DNA of 28,310 bases from a virus. The notes under the pieces were generated by a model. The model did no database searches and was not told the DNA's origin. It saw nothing but the letters and a program-made list of their open reading frames with translations. Position numbers and translations under genes: made by a program. The stretch is from positions 1 through 28,310 of the IMG/VR virus record IMGVR_UViG_3300042905_005562. The stretch is one strand, 5' to 3'. The stretch's first letter is position 1, and each line of letters begins with the position of its first letter. This document shows, in pieces, positions 13,185 to 21,008 of this stretch.

Positions 13185-14437
13185 ACAATTGCCTCGTTCA
13201 TAAAGTGTTCTATAGTTTGTTCCAATTCGTTTAAATCATATTCAGGACCAAGATATATTGTTTCCAGCCCTTGTGGTTTTTTAATCAATGTTCCTTGCAT
13301 TCTTTCTACGTTATAGTGATGAATGCCTAATCCGATTGAATGCGTCGCATCATTTGCAATCGGATCAACGAAAATGTTAAATTCTGGATGCTTCTCTTTA
13401 ATTATAGAAACTCCCAGAATATTTAAAGCGCAGCCACCACCAACAATCAAGTTTCTAATTTTAGAATTCTCTTTGATAAATTGTGCATGATGAAGAAAGA
13501 CTTTTTCCAATGCTCTTTGAACTTCATATGCCAGATCTGCCTTTTGTTGAAACGTTAATTCGTCAAAAAGTTCAGGATACAAATTGTAATTCAATTCTCT
13601 TCCGCAACCAAATAGATTGTTGTTTGAGTAGATGGTATCACCAACAAGAAATGGTGGCAAGTTATTGTCTGCCTTTCCATATGCTGATAATCCCATGACC
13701 TTTCCATATCCATTCGCTCCCATCTTAAGATGGCGTGTAATCGTTTCATACATGTTACCAATATCCATATGAGCCGAAGCATCAAACTTATATGGAATTT
13801 TATCAAATCCAATTTTAGGATCGATCAACTCACTTATTCCACCATTCGAACTATAAACAGGGATTGAATCTTTCACATAGACAGGACCGCACTGAGATTT
13901 CTTATAGAGATAATTTCTTCGATATCTTGAATCAATTTCTAAGATAGAAGTGTTCTCAGATCCACCAACCCCTAAATTGTTTTTAGGGTTTTGAATCACA
14001 TATCCAGAACCTAGCGCATCAACAATTAAGCAAACTGCTTCGTCAAATGGAGACATATAAAATGCAGATATCGCATGACTACAATGATGAGAGTATTTGG
14101 TGAAATCATTTTTAAGATTGATTGTTCCACGACGCTCGCTTGTTTCAATTATTTTACCAAACTCAAACATCTGAGTAATTTTATCATAGATCTGCATACA
14201 ACTCTTTTCTTCTGGTAAAAGAGTATTCATGGTTTTAAATCCATGAGCAACCAATAAATCTATTTTTTTGGTGATCTTATTGCGAATGTATTCAAATGGT
14301 TTTAAATTAAATAGCACATCATTCTTTTTACGAGTCGCTCTTTCTGCTTGCAAAAAGAAAATGAGTTTTTCATCTTCAAATAATGCTACAGAGGCATCAT
14401 GTCCAAGTGTTTGAATTGCTAGTGTGTAGTAACTCAT
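13181..14437 (-). CDS. Carbamoyltransferase N-terminal (Kae1-like) domain as a separate protein
   Basis: This 418-residue protein is the N-terminal ASKHA domain of the NodU/TobZ/CmcH family. It opens with LAIQTLGHDASVALFEDEKL, has the metal-binding region YSHHCSHAISAFYMSPFDEA, the signatures GKVMGLSAYGK and NLIVGGGCALN, and ends at YLGPEYDLNELEQ, the hinge where a C-terminal domain normally continues. Family members use carbamoyl phosphate and ATP to O-carbamoylate sugars or antibiotics. The missing C-terminal domain is encoded by the gene immediately upstream, with ATGA overlap. Together they would make about 603 residues, the usual family size. Confidence 0.9.
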   Translation of the reverse strand: MSYYTLAIQTLGHDASVALFEDEKLIFFLQAERATRKKNDVLFNLKPFEYIRNKITKKIDLLVAHGFKTMNTLLPEEKSCMQIYDKITQMFEFGKIIETSERRGTINLKNDFTKYSHHCSHAISAFYMSPFDEAVCLIVDALGSGYVIQNPKNNLGVGGSENTSILEIDSRYRRNYLYKKSQCGPVYVKDSIPVYSSNGGISELIDPKIGFDKIPYKFDASAHMDIGNMYETITRHLKMGANGYGKVMGLSAYGKADNNLPPFLVGDTIYSNNNLFGCGRELNYNLYPELFDELTFQQKADLAYEVQRALEKVFLHHAQFIKENSKIRNLIVGGGCALNILGVSIIKEKHPEFNIFVDPIANDATHSIGLGIHHYNVERMQGTLIKKPQGLETIYLGPEYDLNELEQTIEHFMNEAIV

Positions 14438-14991
14438 TTTGCTAGAATCGTTTTTAATTCTGGGAAGTAAATAACGTCAATATCTGAATTATGAAAAGTC
14501 TTAAGAGCATCAAATGGAGTTTCTACAATCGGCTCGCCAGCAAGATTAAATGATGTGTTTAGAAGAAGAGGAACTCCAGTTAGATCATTGAATGCAGAGA
14601 TTAAATTATAGTAATGTTCGTTTTGTTCTTTGCGAACAGTTTGAATTCTACACGAACCATCAACGTGAATAACTGAGGGAATCTCGTCAGTCTTATCTGC
14701 CTTCGCCGCAAAGGAATACGTCATATATGGTGCTTCTGGAATTTGAGACATATCAAACCAATCAGCAGCATATTCGTAAAGTATTGAAGCGGCAAGTGGG
14801 CGAAATAATTCTCTACCCTTCATTTTGTTAATGCGATCTCTGCCATCAGGATCAACAGGAGTATAGAGCATTGATCTATTTCCTAATGCTCTTGGTCCTG
14901 CCTCTGACCTTCCTTGGAAGATTGCAACTATTTTCTTTTGCGCTAAGAGTTGAGCAACTTCAATCGGTTTAACATTAATCAACTTTCTCAT
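14434..14991 (-). CDS. Carbamoyltransferase C-terminal domain as a separate protein
   Basis: This 185-residue protein corresponds to the C-terminal domain of NodU/TobZ carbamoyltransferases: FQGRSEAGPRALGNRSML, then RELFRPLAASILYEYAADWF, VIHVDGSCRIQTV, YYNLISAFNDLTGVPLLLNT and AGEPIVETPFDALKTF. It starts at the natural hinge. The ATG at 14991 has GAGG 9 bases upstream; a TTG one codon earlier is possible. It is transcribed before the N-terminal domain gene, so the domain order on the transcript is reversed compared with the single-chain family. It overlaps the glycosyltransferase gene by 17 bases. Confidence 0.9.
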   Translation of the reverse strand: MRKLINVKPIEVAQLLAQKKIVAIFQGRSEAGPRALGNRSMLYTPVDPDGRDRINKMKGRELFRPLAASILYEYAADWFDMSQIPEAPYMTYSFAAKADKTDEIPSVIHVDGSCRIQTVRKEQNEHYYNLISAFNDLTGVPLLLNTSFNLAGEPIVETPFDALKTFHNSDIDVIYFPELKTILAK

Positions 14992-15982
14992 CAATGAAAA
15001 CCTCTTTGAACTTTGCCATCACATTTTTGGGATTATATTTCTCTACAGCCAACTCTCTATAGTTGACTCCAATCTTACTGCGCAAAGTTGTAATCTTTTT
15101 ATAAAGATCTTCTTCATCATTCTCTCTATAAATGAGATCAAATGGCTTTAGTGTTTCAACGTGATTGCGATCAAATCCAACATCACATGCAAGAACTGGT
15201 CTGTTGAAGAAAAGAGATTCCGCAATTGCTAATCCAAATGATTCACCTAACCATCTAGCGTGTATAAATGCATCACATGCGTTGATGTAGTTAGACTTTT
15301 GTTGATTTCCCAAGAATGGTCCCAAGAAAATAACATTTGGTAGATCGCAAAAAGGTTCCGTGTTTGCAAATAAGAAAACAATATCATCTCTTTCTTGCGC
15401 AACTCTGATTACAACGTTCCGAACAAATTGTAAGTCAAATGTTTTGTAACCACCAAATCTTCCAATGACAAATTTATCTTTTGGAATACCAAGAGCAGTT
15501 CTTGTATCGTAATCTGGCTCTGGTAAATCTACAATATATGGAACCCATGGATGAACAGGGGCATTGTACATTTTAGAAACGTTATGCGACATCCACTCAG
15601 AGATATACGCATACACATCACCATGAGGGTCGTACCATTGAAACACACAATGCACACCCATCTTTGTTGATGTGATTACTGCATTTTCTCTTTTTGTGTG
15701 AGAGTCAACTCGTTCACCAGCACGTTGACTGTAGAAAAGATCGTATCCTGAAGCAATTTCGTTTAAATGATTGTTGTCATTGTATGTGAGGAGTTTAAAT
15801 TTTTTACTCACATCATCGATGACTGCAGGAACACTTCCAACATCTAAACCTTCAGGATTTTCTTGAGAATATACGATGACGCTCTCATTTCCCAAAATTT
15901 CTTGATTGTAGTGAGCATACTCTAGAATGGAGTTAGTTGTTCCGCGATAATTTAACTGCTCAGCATGAAATAGAATTTTCAC
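14975..15982 (-). CDS. GT-B glycosyltransferase
   Basis: A 335-residue retaining-type GT-B protein. The N-terminal half begins MKILFHAEQLNYRGTTNS (glycine-containing acceptor loop); the C-terminal half has VIGRFGGYKTFDLQ, VIFLGPFL, a helix ACDAFIHARWLGESFGLAIAES with the nucleotide-sugar E-x7-E style, and RPVLACDVG. It transfers a sugar from an activated donor; donor and acceptor are unknown. The start is GTG at 15982, 7 bases after the previous stop. It is the first of four coupled genes (glycosyltransferase, carbamoyltransferase C and N, FkbM), a convincing tailoring operon. Confidence 0.87.
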   Translation of the reverse strand: MKILFHAEQLNYRGTTNSILEYAHYNQEILGNESVIVYSQENPEGLDVGSVPAVIDDVSKKFKLLTYNDNNHLNEIASGYDLFYSQRAGERVDSHTKRENAVITSTKMGVHCVFQWYDPHGDVYAYISEWMSHNVSKMYNAPVHPWVPYIVDLPEPDYDTRTALGIPKDKFVIGRFGGYKTFDLQFVRNVVIRVAQERDDIVFLFANTEPFCDLPNVIFLGPFLGNQQKSNYINACDAFIHARWLGESFGLAIAESLFFNRPVLACDVGFDRNHVETLKPFDLIYRENDEEDLYKKITTLRSKIGVNYRELAVEKYNPKNVMAKFKEVFIDEKVD

Positions 15983-15989
15983 AAATTTA

Positions 15990-16151
15990 TCACTCTTTAG
16001 TTACAATTTCCCACTGCTGTTGCACAGAAGTCTTTACAACTCGACGAGTTGATGGTTCTGCGCCAAAATCTCTTTCGTAAACAGTTTTGCCTTTGTCTGG
16101 GCTTTCGTAGATCTTTGGCTTTAATTCTTCAAACATATCAAGTTGTTCCAT
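15990..16151 (-). CDS. Small conserved phage protein, 53 aa
   Basis: ATG at 16151, inside the last codons of glutaredoxin, opens MEQLDMFEELKPKIYESPDK, then GKTVYERDFGAEPSTRRVV and ends with VQQQWEIVTKE. The 'GKTVY-R-FG..PS.R..V' pattern is familiar from short phage proteins of unknown role. It is charged and soluble. It overlaps glutaredoxin by 14 bases and precedes the glycosyltransferase start by 7 bases, so it is cotranscribed with both. Confidence 0.72.
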   Translation of the reverse strand: MEQLDMFEELKPKIYESPDKGKTVYERDFGAEPSTRRVVKTSVQQQWEIVTKE

Positions 16152-16377
16152 TTTTCACCTCAAAGTGTTTCACAAGGTCATCATAACCGCCAATATACTC
16201 ATCGTCAAGAAAAATCTGAGGAACTGTTCTTGCATTTGGAACTGACTCAAGAAGTTGCTCTTTAGTCCACCCAAATTCCAACTTTCGTTCTTCAATGAAG
16301 TACCCCTTTAAATTTAAAAGATTGACTGCTCTTACGCAGTAGGGGCAATTTGTTTTCGACCATACGATTGCTTTCAT
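16138..16377 (-). CDS. Glutaredoxin
   Basis: A 79-residue glutaredoxin with the CPYC active site at Cys11-Cys14, TVPQIF with the cis-Pro at 53, and GGYDDL at 63-68. The size and motifs match T4 NrdC-type phage glutaredoxins, which reduce phage ribonucleotide reductase and can replace host thioredoxin. GGAG lies about 5 bases before the ATG at 16377. It is the first gene after the tRNA at 16391-16466, so it may be read from a transcript containing that tRNA. Confidence 0.93.
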   Translation of the reverse strand: MKAIVWSKTNCPYCVRAVNLLNLKGYFIEERKLEFGWTKEQLLESVPNARTVPQIFLDDEYIGGYDDLVKHFEVKNGTT

Positions 16378-16390
16378 AATAACTCCAAAA

Positions 16391-16466
16391 TGGTAGCGGG
16401 GGTTGGATTCGAACCAACGGAAACTGGATTATGAGTCCAGTGACTTGACCTCTAGTCTACCCCGCA
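16391..16466 (-). tRNA. tRNA with CAT anticodon (elongator Met or Ile2)
   Basis: Minus strand cloverleaf: acceptor TGCGGGG/CCCCGCT, D arm GACT-AGTC, anticodon arm CTGGA-CTCATAA-TCCAG, T arm GTTGG-TTCGAAT-CCAAC, encoded ACCA. Position 1-72 is a T-T mismatch. The anticodon stem lacks the three G-C pairs of initiator tRNA. Met and lysidine-modified Ile cannot be separated by eye. The upstream small gene ends inside its 5' acceptor strand. Confidence 0.9.
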
Positions 16467-16579
16467 GTTTTTTGTTTCGGTTGCTTCTTCTGACCGAAGA
16501 TGCGTTCCCAGTTTTCATCAAATTGTTTTCTTGGCACGCTCAATGGGCGTGGTTTACTTCCTTTTCCACCAGTGCTCAT
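16457..16579 (-). CDS. Small conserved phage protein, 40 aa
   Basis: ATG at 16579 overlaps the stop of the upstream dioxygenase (ATGA). The product is MSTGGKGSKPRPLSVPRKQF, followed by DENWERIFGQKK and a basic tail. The 'KGSKPRP..V....F..NW..IFG' pattern recurs in phage mini-proteins, which supports it being real. Its TAG stop lies within the 5' strand of the CAT tRNA, so the protein frame and tRNA share 10 bases. Confidence 0.75.
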   Translation of the reverse strand: MSTGGKGSKPRPLSVPRKQFDENWERIFGQKKQPKQKTAG

Positions 16580-17115
16580 AAAACTTTAAACCTATATGCT
16601 AATGTTATTCTAAATCCTTCGAAGTATCTCGTTGGTGCTTCGGCAAAATGCGCGATATATCCTTTAAACAGCAACGCAGAATTATATCTAGGATAAAATA
16701 TCTTTGTTGCGTTATTTCCAACGAGACCATCTTGTTGTTTACTGTAATGTCTATTTATGAATACTGTCTGACCGCCCCATTCAATATTCCATTCTTTGTT
16801 CATATAAACAAGGAAAACATTTACATCCTCATCATGAGCATCAACATGAACGCTTGAAGACATTGAAGTCGTTGTAGCGTTAAAGTATACGTCATTCAAC
16901 GTTGCATTTAATTGAGTCGTCTGTAAAACTTTCTGAAAGAGAGTTTGAGTGAACAACTCATCATTCATTAGATTCATTCGCCAAAATGGTCTTTTTGGAG
17001 AGGATCCACTGATAGCCATTTCCCATTTTGGACGGCAAGACATGTTGTCAATGAGTTCTAATTCTTCCTGATTAAAAACGTTTTCAAATTCTTTAATTTG
17101 TGAGAGAAAATCCAC
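16576..17115 (-). CDS. 2OG-Fe(II) dioxygenase (prolyl-hydroxylase-like)
   Basis: A 179-residue DSBH enzyme. HVDAHDEDVNVFLVYM supplies the HxD pair, IEWGGQTVFINRHY is the conserved mid strand, YIAHFAEAP gives the distal His and FRITLAYRF the 2OG-binding Arg. It is clearly paralogous to the genes at 19247 and 22307, with the same ending (APTRYFEGFRITLAYRFK). The start chosen is GTG at 17115: GGAG lies 6 bases upstream, it forms TAGTG with the HNH stop, and it aligns with the start of the 22307 paralog. A TTG four codons earlier is possible. Confidence 0.85.
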   Translation of the reverse strand: MDFLSQIKEFENVFNQEELELIDNMSCRPKWEMAISGSSPKRPFWRMNLMNDELFTQTLFQKVLQTTQLNATLNDVYFNATTTSMSSSVHVDAHDEDVNVFLVYMNKEWNIEWGGQTVFINRHYSKQQDGLVGNNATKIFYPRYNSALLFKGYIAHFAEAPTRYFEGFRITLAYRFKVL

Positions 17116-17681
17116 TAATTTCTCCAAACACGACTGTTCTTTGGGATGCTTGCTTTTAAATATTCCATTTGATCAGCAAGCACTCTACGATTCTTTAAAA
17201 GAATGCGCTCATGTACAGTTGGTGCATAGGGAACATAAAGCAGATGCATCTTCGCTTCTTCTGGCGTTTTGTCACCTTTCTTATGGTTACACGCCCGACA
17301 TGATGTAACGCAATTGTTCCATTGATTCCCACCACCGCGAGATTTAGGCATAACATGGTCAATAGTTAATTGGCTAGTGCTAAACTCATCTCCACAATAA
17401 GCGCAGATATGCCAATCTCGAGCATATAATGTCATTCGATCAGCAAATTTAGTTTGTTGATTGTAGAATTTGTCACCTAGCAATGGACCACTTACGCCAA
17501 TGATGCAAGAAATATCAATGCGTGATTGTTCGCCATGCTCATTGTGACCACCGAGCATGGTTTTCATCTTTTCGCCTAATTCCCAGATAACTTTCTTTTT
17601 GGCATAGTAACATGCCGCCATTTCAAAGTTCACCCAGTCTTTCGGCATTCCACCTTTGTCTACAACTAATACTAAACTCAT
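17115..17681 (-). CDS. HNH endonuclease
   Basis: A 188-residue protein. The HNH fold lies at about 90-135: CAYCG (Cys93, Cys96), LTIDHVMPKSRGG (Asp108-His109), the N residues of NQWNNCVTSC, and CRACNHKKGD (second zinc pair). It cuts DNA in a metal-dependent way and may be a free-standing homing nuclease or take part in phage DNA metabolism. Similar McrA-type HNH proteins are common in T4-like phages. A late-type promoter motif GATAAATA lies 20 bases upstream of its ATG, so it may begin a late transcript. Confidence 0.88.
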   Translation of the reverse strand: MSLVLVVDKGGMPKDWVNFEMAACYYAKKKVIWELGEKMKTMLGGHNEHGEQSRIDISCIIGVSGPLLGDKFYNQQTKFADRMTLYARDWHICAYCGDEFSTSQLTIDHVMPKSRGGGNQWNNCVTSCRACNHKKGDKTPEEAKMHLLYVPYAPTVHERILLKNRRVLADQMEYLKASIPKNSRVWRN

Positions 17682-17700
17682 ATTAATCTCTAGTTTTAAT

Positions 17701-17708
17701 TATTTATC
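17701..17708 (-). promoter_or_regulatory. T4-type late promoter GATAAATA
   Basis: Minus strand GATAAATA at 17708-17701 matches the NATAAATA late motif of T4-like cyanophages (TATAAATA in T4). It overlaps the stop of the glycosyltransferase gene and lies 20 bases before the HNH ATG. A gp33 homolog in the window fits its use. Confidence 0.5.
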
Positions 17709-18408
17709 ACTCAAAATAGAATTTAACACTTTCACAATATTCTTGATCTTGTAACTGAATTCGGTTAAAATTCGGATCAACTCCTTCTGCTAAATTTTTC
17801 CAAGTAGTATGCCATGGTGTATCCGTATCACAATTCACCACAACATAATTTTTTTTAATCGGATCCAATCGATTCCATTGTAGTATTTCGCCGTGAAATA
17901 TCTTAACGAATGGTATTTCTTTCCAATGCTTTTTCTTGATGAAAAACAAATTCCCCATTCCCGCTGCACTAGGTCGTTTTCCGACCTCGCCTTCATGGAT
18001 ATAAATTATATCAATATTTCCATCTCTGTAAAAGCGTTGGTATGTGTCGTCACCTTCATATCGAAAGACAGTTCCCACAATACCAACGTTGTCTTCAACA
18101 TCTTGCGATAAAAAATCATCAACCTTTCGAAAGATGTTGATGTTTACAAACACATCATCTCCCAAAAAAGCCAGATGCTCAAATTGTGCAAGATTTGCTC
18201 CCAAATTCCAAGAGGGAGCAACATATAAATTTGATTCTGAGTTATGTATTCTAACCTTCGGATGAGAAAAAATCAAGTCGTTGGGAGTTTCTTGTTTATT
18301 GTTATTGATGATGATGAGTTCACCAATGCATCCGATGTGAACCAAACTCTTGAAAAATTCCAAGAATGGTGGATGTTTCCACATTGTGGGAACAATAACA
18401 GAAATCAT
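17707..18408 (-). CDS. Family 2-like (GT-A) glycosyltransferase
   Basis: A 233-residue protein beginning MISVIVPTMWKHPPFLEFFK, the GT-A nucleotide-binding start. It has IGELIIINNNKQE, an acceptor-side NLYVAPSWNLGANLAQ, and a FLGDDVFV that takes the place of the DxD metal motif. GMGNLFFIKKKHW lies in the catalytic half. It probably transfers a sugar, donor unknown. The ATG overlaps the stop of the UDP-glucose dehydrogenase-like gene (ATGA), so donor synthesis and transfer may be coupled (inference). Confidence 0.82.
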   Translation of the reverse strand: MISVIVPTMWKHPPFLEFFKSLVHIGCIGELIIINNNKQETPNDLIFSHPKVRIHNSESNLYVAPSWNLGANLAQFEHLAFLGDDVFVNINIFRKVDDFLSQDVEDNVGIVGTVFRYEGDDTYQRFYRDGNIDIIYIHEGEVGKRPSAAGMGNLFFIKKKHWKEIPFVKIFHGEILQWNRLDPIKKNYVVVNCDTDTPWHTTWKNLAEGVDPNFNRIQLQDQEYCESVKFYFE

Positions 18409-19250
18409 TTATTTTCAACAATCTCAAAAGACTTAAACATATTTCCATCGCGAAGATCATCGTTGATATAAACTGCTTCTGTTAGAAGCCATAACTGAAT
18501 ACCATTTTCTTCGCAATAATTTAATAGTGCTGCGGTATCTTTCGGAAAGCAAGATCCACCAAATCCAAGTTTACCATCAGGTCCTGGAACTCTCCAGTGA
18601 GTGTGACCCAAACGTTTATCCAGAACAGCGAGTTCAGAGATCTTGTTATAATCAACATCAATTGAATCACACAAAGTTTTAAATTCGTTTGCAAAGGTGA
18701 CTTTAGTTGCCAAGAAACAGTTTGCAAGATATTTAAAGAGTTCTGCTTCTTTTGTCGTTCTTTGAATCACATGCGCAACATTATCAACTTTGCTATTAAA
18801 TTCATAATAAAGCTGAGTCATGACTGTTGCGATACCTGGATCATCTGCTCCAATCACAATGAGTGGTTGAGTTCGAAAATCATTATATGCCTTTGCTTCT
18901 GTCAAAAACTCTGGATTAAATCCGATCGTCATCTGAAAATCAGATGCAAGACGTTCAGTTGTTCCTGGAGTTACAGTTGACTTAATGACAACATACTTGC
19001 GGCGATCAACTTGAGCAATGTCGTCAATCACAGAACCAACAATGCTGATGTCGCATGAACCATCTTGTCTACTTGGTGTTGGAACGCAAACAAAAATAAT
19101 GTCGGATTTATCAACAAATTCTCGAAATGTTGCAACAGTGCGTTTTGTTTCATCCGTATCCCAAACCAGTGTATTGAAAACATCTTTAAAATTTTCATAC
19201 ATGGCACCACCAACAAATCCTTTACCAATAATTCCCACAGTGTAACTCAT
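18405..19250 (-). CDS. Short UDP-glucose/GDP-mannose dehydrogenase-like protein
   Basis: A 281-residue protein with an N-terminal Rossmann fold (GIIGKGFVGGAM, residues 7-17), FVCVPTP, STVTPGTTE and NPEFLTE, then the dimerisation helix segment (ELFKYLANCFLATKVTFANE) and the catalytic GFGGSCFPKDT with Cys234. This is the core of UDP-glucose 6-dehydrogenase and GDP-mannose dehydrogenase. The family usually has a third UDP-binding domain (total about 390-450); it is absent, and the next gene starts at the stop, so it is not a visible truncation by frameshift. It may oxidise a different nucleotide sugar. Confidence 0.85.
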   Translation of the reverse strand: MSYTVGIIGKGFVGGAMYENFKDVFNTLVWDTDETKRTVATFREFVDKSDIIFVCVPTPSRQDGSCDISIVGSVIDDIAQVDRRKYVVIKSTVTPGTTERLASDFQMTIGFNPEFLTEAKAYNDFRTQPLIVIGADDPGIATVMTQLYYEFNSKVDNVAHVIQRTTKEAELFKYLANCFLATKVTFANEFKTLCDSIDVDYNKISELAVLDKRLGHTHWRVPGPDGKLGFGGSCFPKDTAALLNYCEENGIQLWLLTEAVYINDDLRDGNMFKSFEIVENK

Positions 19251-19870
19251 GTTGATTCCTCAGTTTTTTTATATAATTTAAAAGCCATTGAAATTCGCAT
19301 TCCGCTAAAATCTTTAGTTGGACCAAATGCAAAGTGAATTATGTTTGCTGGAAAGAATACGCACAAATTTGGCATTGGAAACACTGTTACATGTTTACTT
19401 TTATCCAGCACTATGGTTTCATTTGTATCAGGATCAATGTAGCGATCGAATGCAACGAACTGCCCGCCCCATCTAAAATCCCAATATGGGTTTAGAAACC
19501 AAATGAATGTGTATGCATTTTCAATTTCACTATCGAAATGCGGATCTCCATCTTGACACGCAGTTTGTCCGTTCAGCAATAAATGATTTAATTCTAAAGT
19601 TGGTTCGCCTGTAATTTCTCTGATACGATTTAAACATACCGTATTGAAAAATTCTTCTTTGTGCCACATTCTACCTGCACCCCAAAATCGACGGATAGTG
19701 GGTGAGTATGATTCAATATTTGGAGAAACCCAATCATTATCAATGCCATCTTTTTGATTGCTTTGATTAGATTTCCATCTCGCCTTTGAAACCCAAGACA
19801 TCCCCTCATTAAATTCTTCTTGAGAAAATGCGTTTTCGTAAATTTTAACTTGATCTAATACTGTCTTCAT
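19247..19870 (-). CDS. 2OG-Fe(II) dioxygenase (prolyl-hydroxylase-like)
   Basis: A 207-residue DSBH enzyme with HFDSEIENAYTFIWFLN (HxD pair), FRWGGQFVAFDRYIDPDTNE, and NIIHFAFGPTKDFSGMRISM for the distal His and Arg. It is a paralog of the genes at 16576 and 22307 and more distantly of the others. TGA overlaps the next ATG (ATGA) at both ends, so it sits in a tightly coupled run with the UDP-glucose dehydrogenase-like gene. A role in hydroxylating the same product as the glycosyltransferases act on is an inference. Confidence 0.85.
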   Translation of the reverse strand: MKTVLDQVKIYENAFSQEEFNEGMSWVSKARWKSNQSNQKDGIDNDWVSPNIESYSPTIRRFWGAGRMWHKEEFFNTVCLNRIREITGEPTLELNHLLLNGQTACQDGDPHFDSEIENAYTFIWFLNPYWDFRWGGQFVAFDRYIDPDTNETIVLDKSKHVTVFPMPNLCVFFPANIIHFAFGPTKDFSGMRISMAFKLYKKTEEST

Positions 19871-20466
19871 TTTTTATAAATGTTTCCCGCAATAGAAATC
19901 CTCTCACCATCACTTGTTCTAAATGGATAAACGCAATGAATAAGTGTGGATGGAAACATCATAATAGTGCCTTCATGATTCTTATCTACGAATATAGCCT
20001 CATTTCTTATTGTACCGTCAAGTGTTGCATAAGTGAAGTCAAAACACGAATTTTTCGAAGAATAGTTTGGATTGTTATAAGAAGAATAATTCATTTCTTC
20101 TTCAATATCATATGGAATTTGCATCCAAACAACAAACACAGCAAGTGCTCCAGGGTGAGAGTGATTTGGATTGAACTCGCCTTTCTTCATGTAATTAGTC
20201 CAAACAGGACCAATTGAATATTCTGCAACCTCTGTGCAGTATGTTGTTCTCCATTCTTCATACATTTCTGAAATATATTGTATAAATTCTGGCACATAAG
20301 GTGTTGCAAACTCATCATCAATACTGCCAACAAGATCATGACTTAATGAGTTTGATCTGGCTTCTTCACTATGCACAACTCTCAGCATCGTTTCATATAA
20401 CGGCTGAGGAAGTTTACCAAGAAGAATTCCTGGATTATAGAGTTTTGGTATCGTGAATTTACTCAT
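19867..20466 (-). CDS. Putative 2OG-Fe(II) dioxygenase
   Basis: A 199-residue protein with an HxH pair in NHSHPGALAVFVVWMQIPYD, a strand GTIMMFPSTLIHCVYPFRTS containing a distal His, and an Arg in ERISIAGN. This pattern is the TIGR02466/putative 2OG family, also seen at 985-1578. It is adjacent to and clearly homologous with the gene at 20470 (MQIP, GTIMMFP, ERISIAGN versus IQIP, GTMIMFP, ERIAICGY), so the two arose by tandem duplication. Substrate unknown. ATG at 20466. Confidence 0.78.
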   Translation of the reverse strand: MSKFTIPKLYNPGILLGKLPQPLYETMLRVVHSEEARSNSLSHDLVGSIDDEFATPYVPEFIQYISEMYEEWRTTYCTEVAEYSIGPVWTNYMKKGEFNPNHSHPGALAVFVVWMQIPYDIEEEMNYSSYNNPNYSSKNSCFDFTYATLDGTIRNEAIFVDKNHEGTIMMFPSTLIHCVYPFRTSDGERISIAGNIYKK

Positions 20467-20469
20467 TTA

Positions 20470-20997
20470 TTATGCTGTTGCAATATATCCGCAAATTGCG
20501 ATTCGCTCTTCTCGTTCTTCGACTCTAGGGAAAACAGAATATGAGATTCCTGCAGGAAACATGATCATGGTTCCTTGATATGATTTATCAATTTCAATTG
20601 GATTATTACAGATTGATCCATTGTATTGAGAATAAGTCAATACAAGTTTTTCTCCTTTATCTGGAATCTGAATCCAAAGAATAAATGATACTGCTGAACC
20701 TTTATGTGATTCTAAAGAAACATAGTCATTCTTATTCAGAATCTGAGACCAAACCTGCAAATCCATTACAGTGTATTCAACTTCGAATGCTTTGCACCAA
20801 TTTGAATACATGTCTTGCAAATAGTCATTTAAACCATCATTAAATGGTAAGTGATACTTAAATGAGGTATTTTCTAGTGGCGTCTCTTTGGCAGTTGGGA
20901 GTGTGTAGAAACTCATTAATTCTCTGAAAAGAGTTTCTGGAATTTTCCCAGAAATCATTCCAGGATTAAAAACATAAGGATAGTTGTATTCGTTCAT
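20470..20997 (-). CDS. Dioxygenase-like paralog with eroded metal ligands
   Basis: A 175-residue paralog of the previous gene. Where the neighbour has NHSHPGA, this has LESHKGS (first His lost), and where the neighbour has LIHCVYPF, this has GISYSVFPR (distal His lost). The 2OG Arg position appears to be kept (ERIAICGY). It is intact as a frame, so this is not decay by frameshift; a non-catalytic binding partner is possible. Start chosen at 20997 with GGAG 6 bases upstream; a longer frame from 21009 (MEYK) overlaps the previous gene. Confidence 0.72.
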   Translation of the reverse strand: MNEYNYPYVFNPGMISGKIPETLFRELMSFYTLPTAKETPLENTSFKYHLPFNDGLNDYLQDMYSNWCKAFEVEYTVMDLQVWSQILNKNDYVSLESHKGSAVSFILWIQIPDKGEKLVLTYSQYNGSICNNPIEIDKSYQGTMIMFPAGISYSVFPRVEEREERIAICGYIATA

Positions 20998-21008
20998 TTT
21001 ATACTCCA

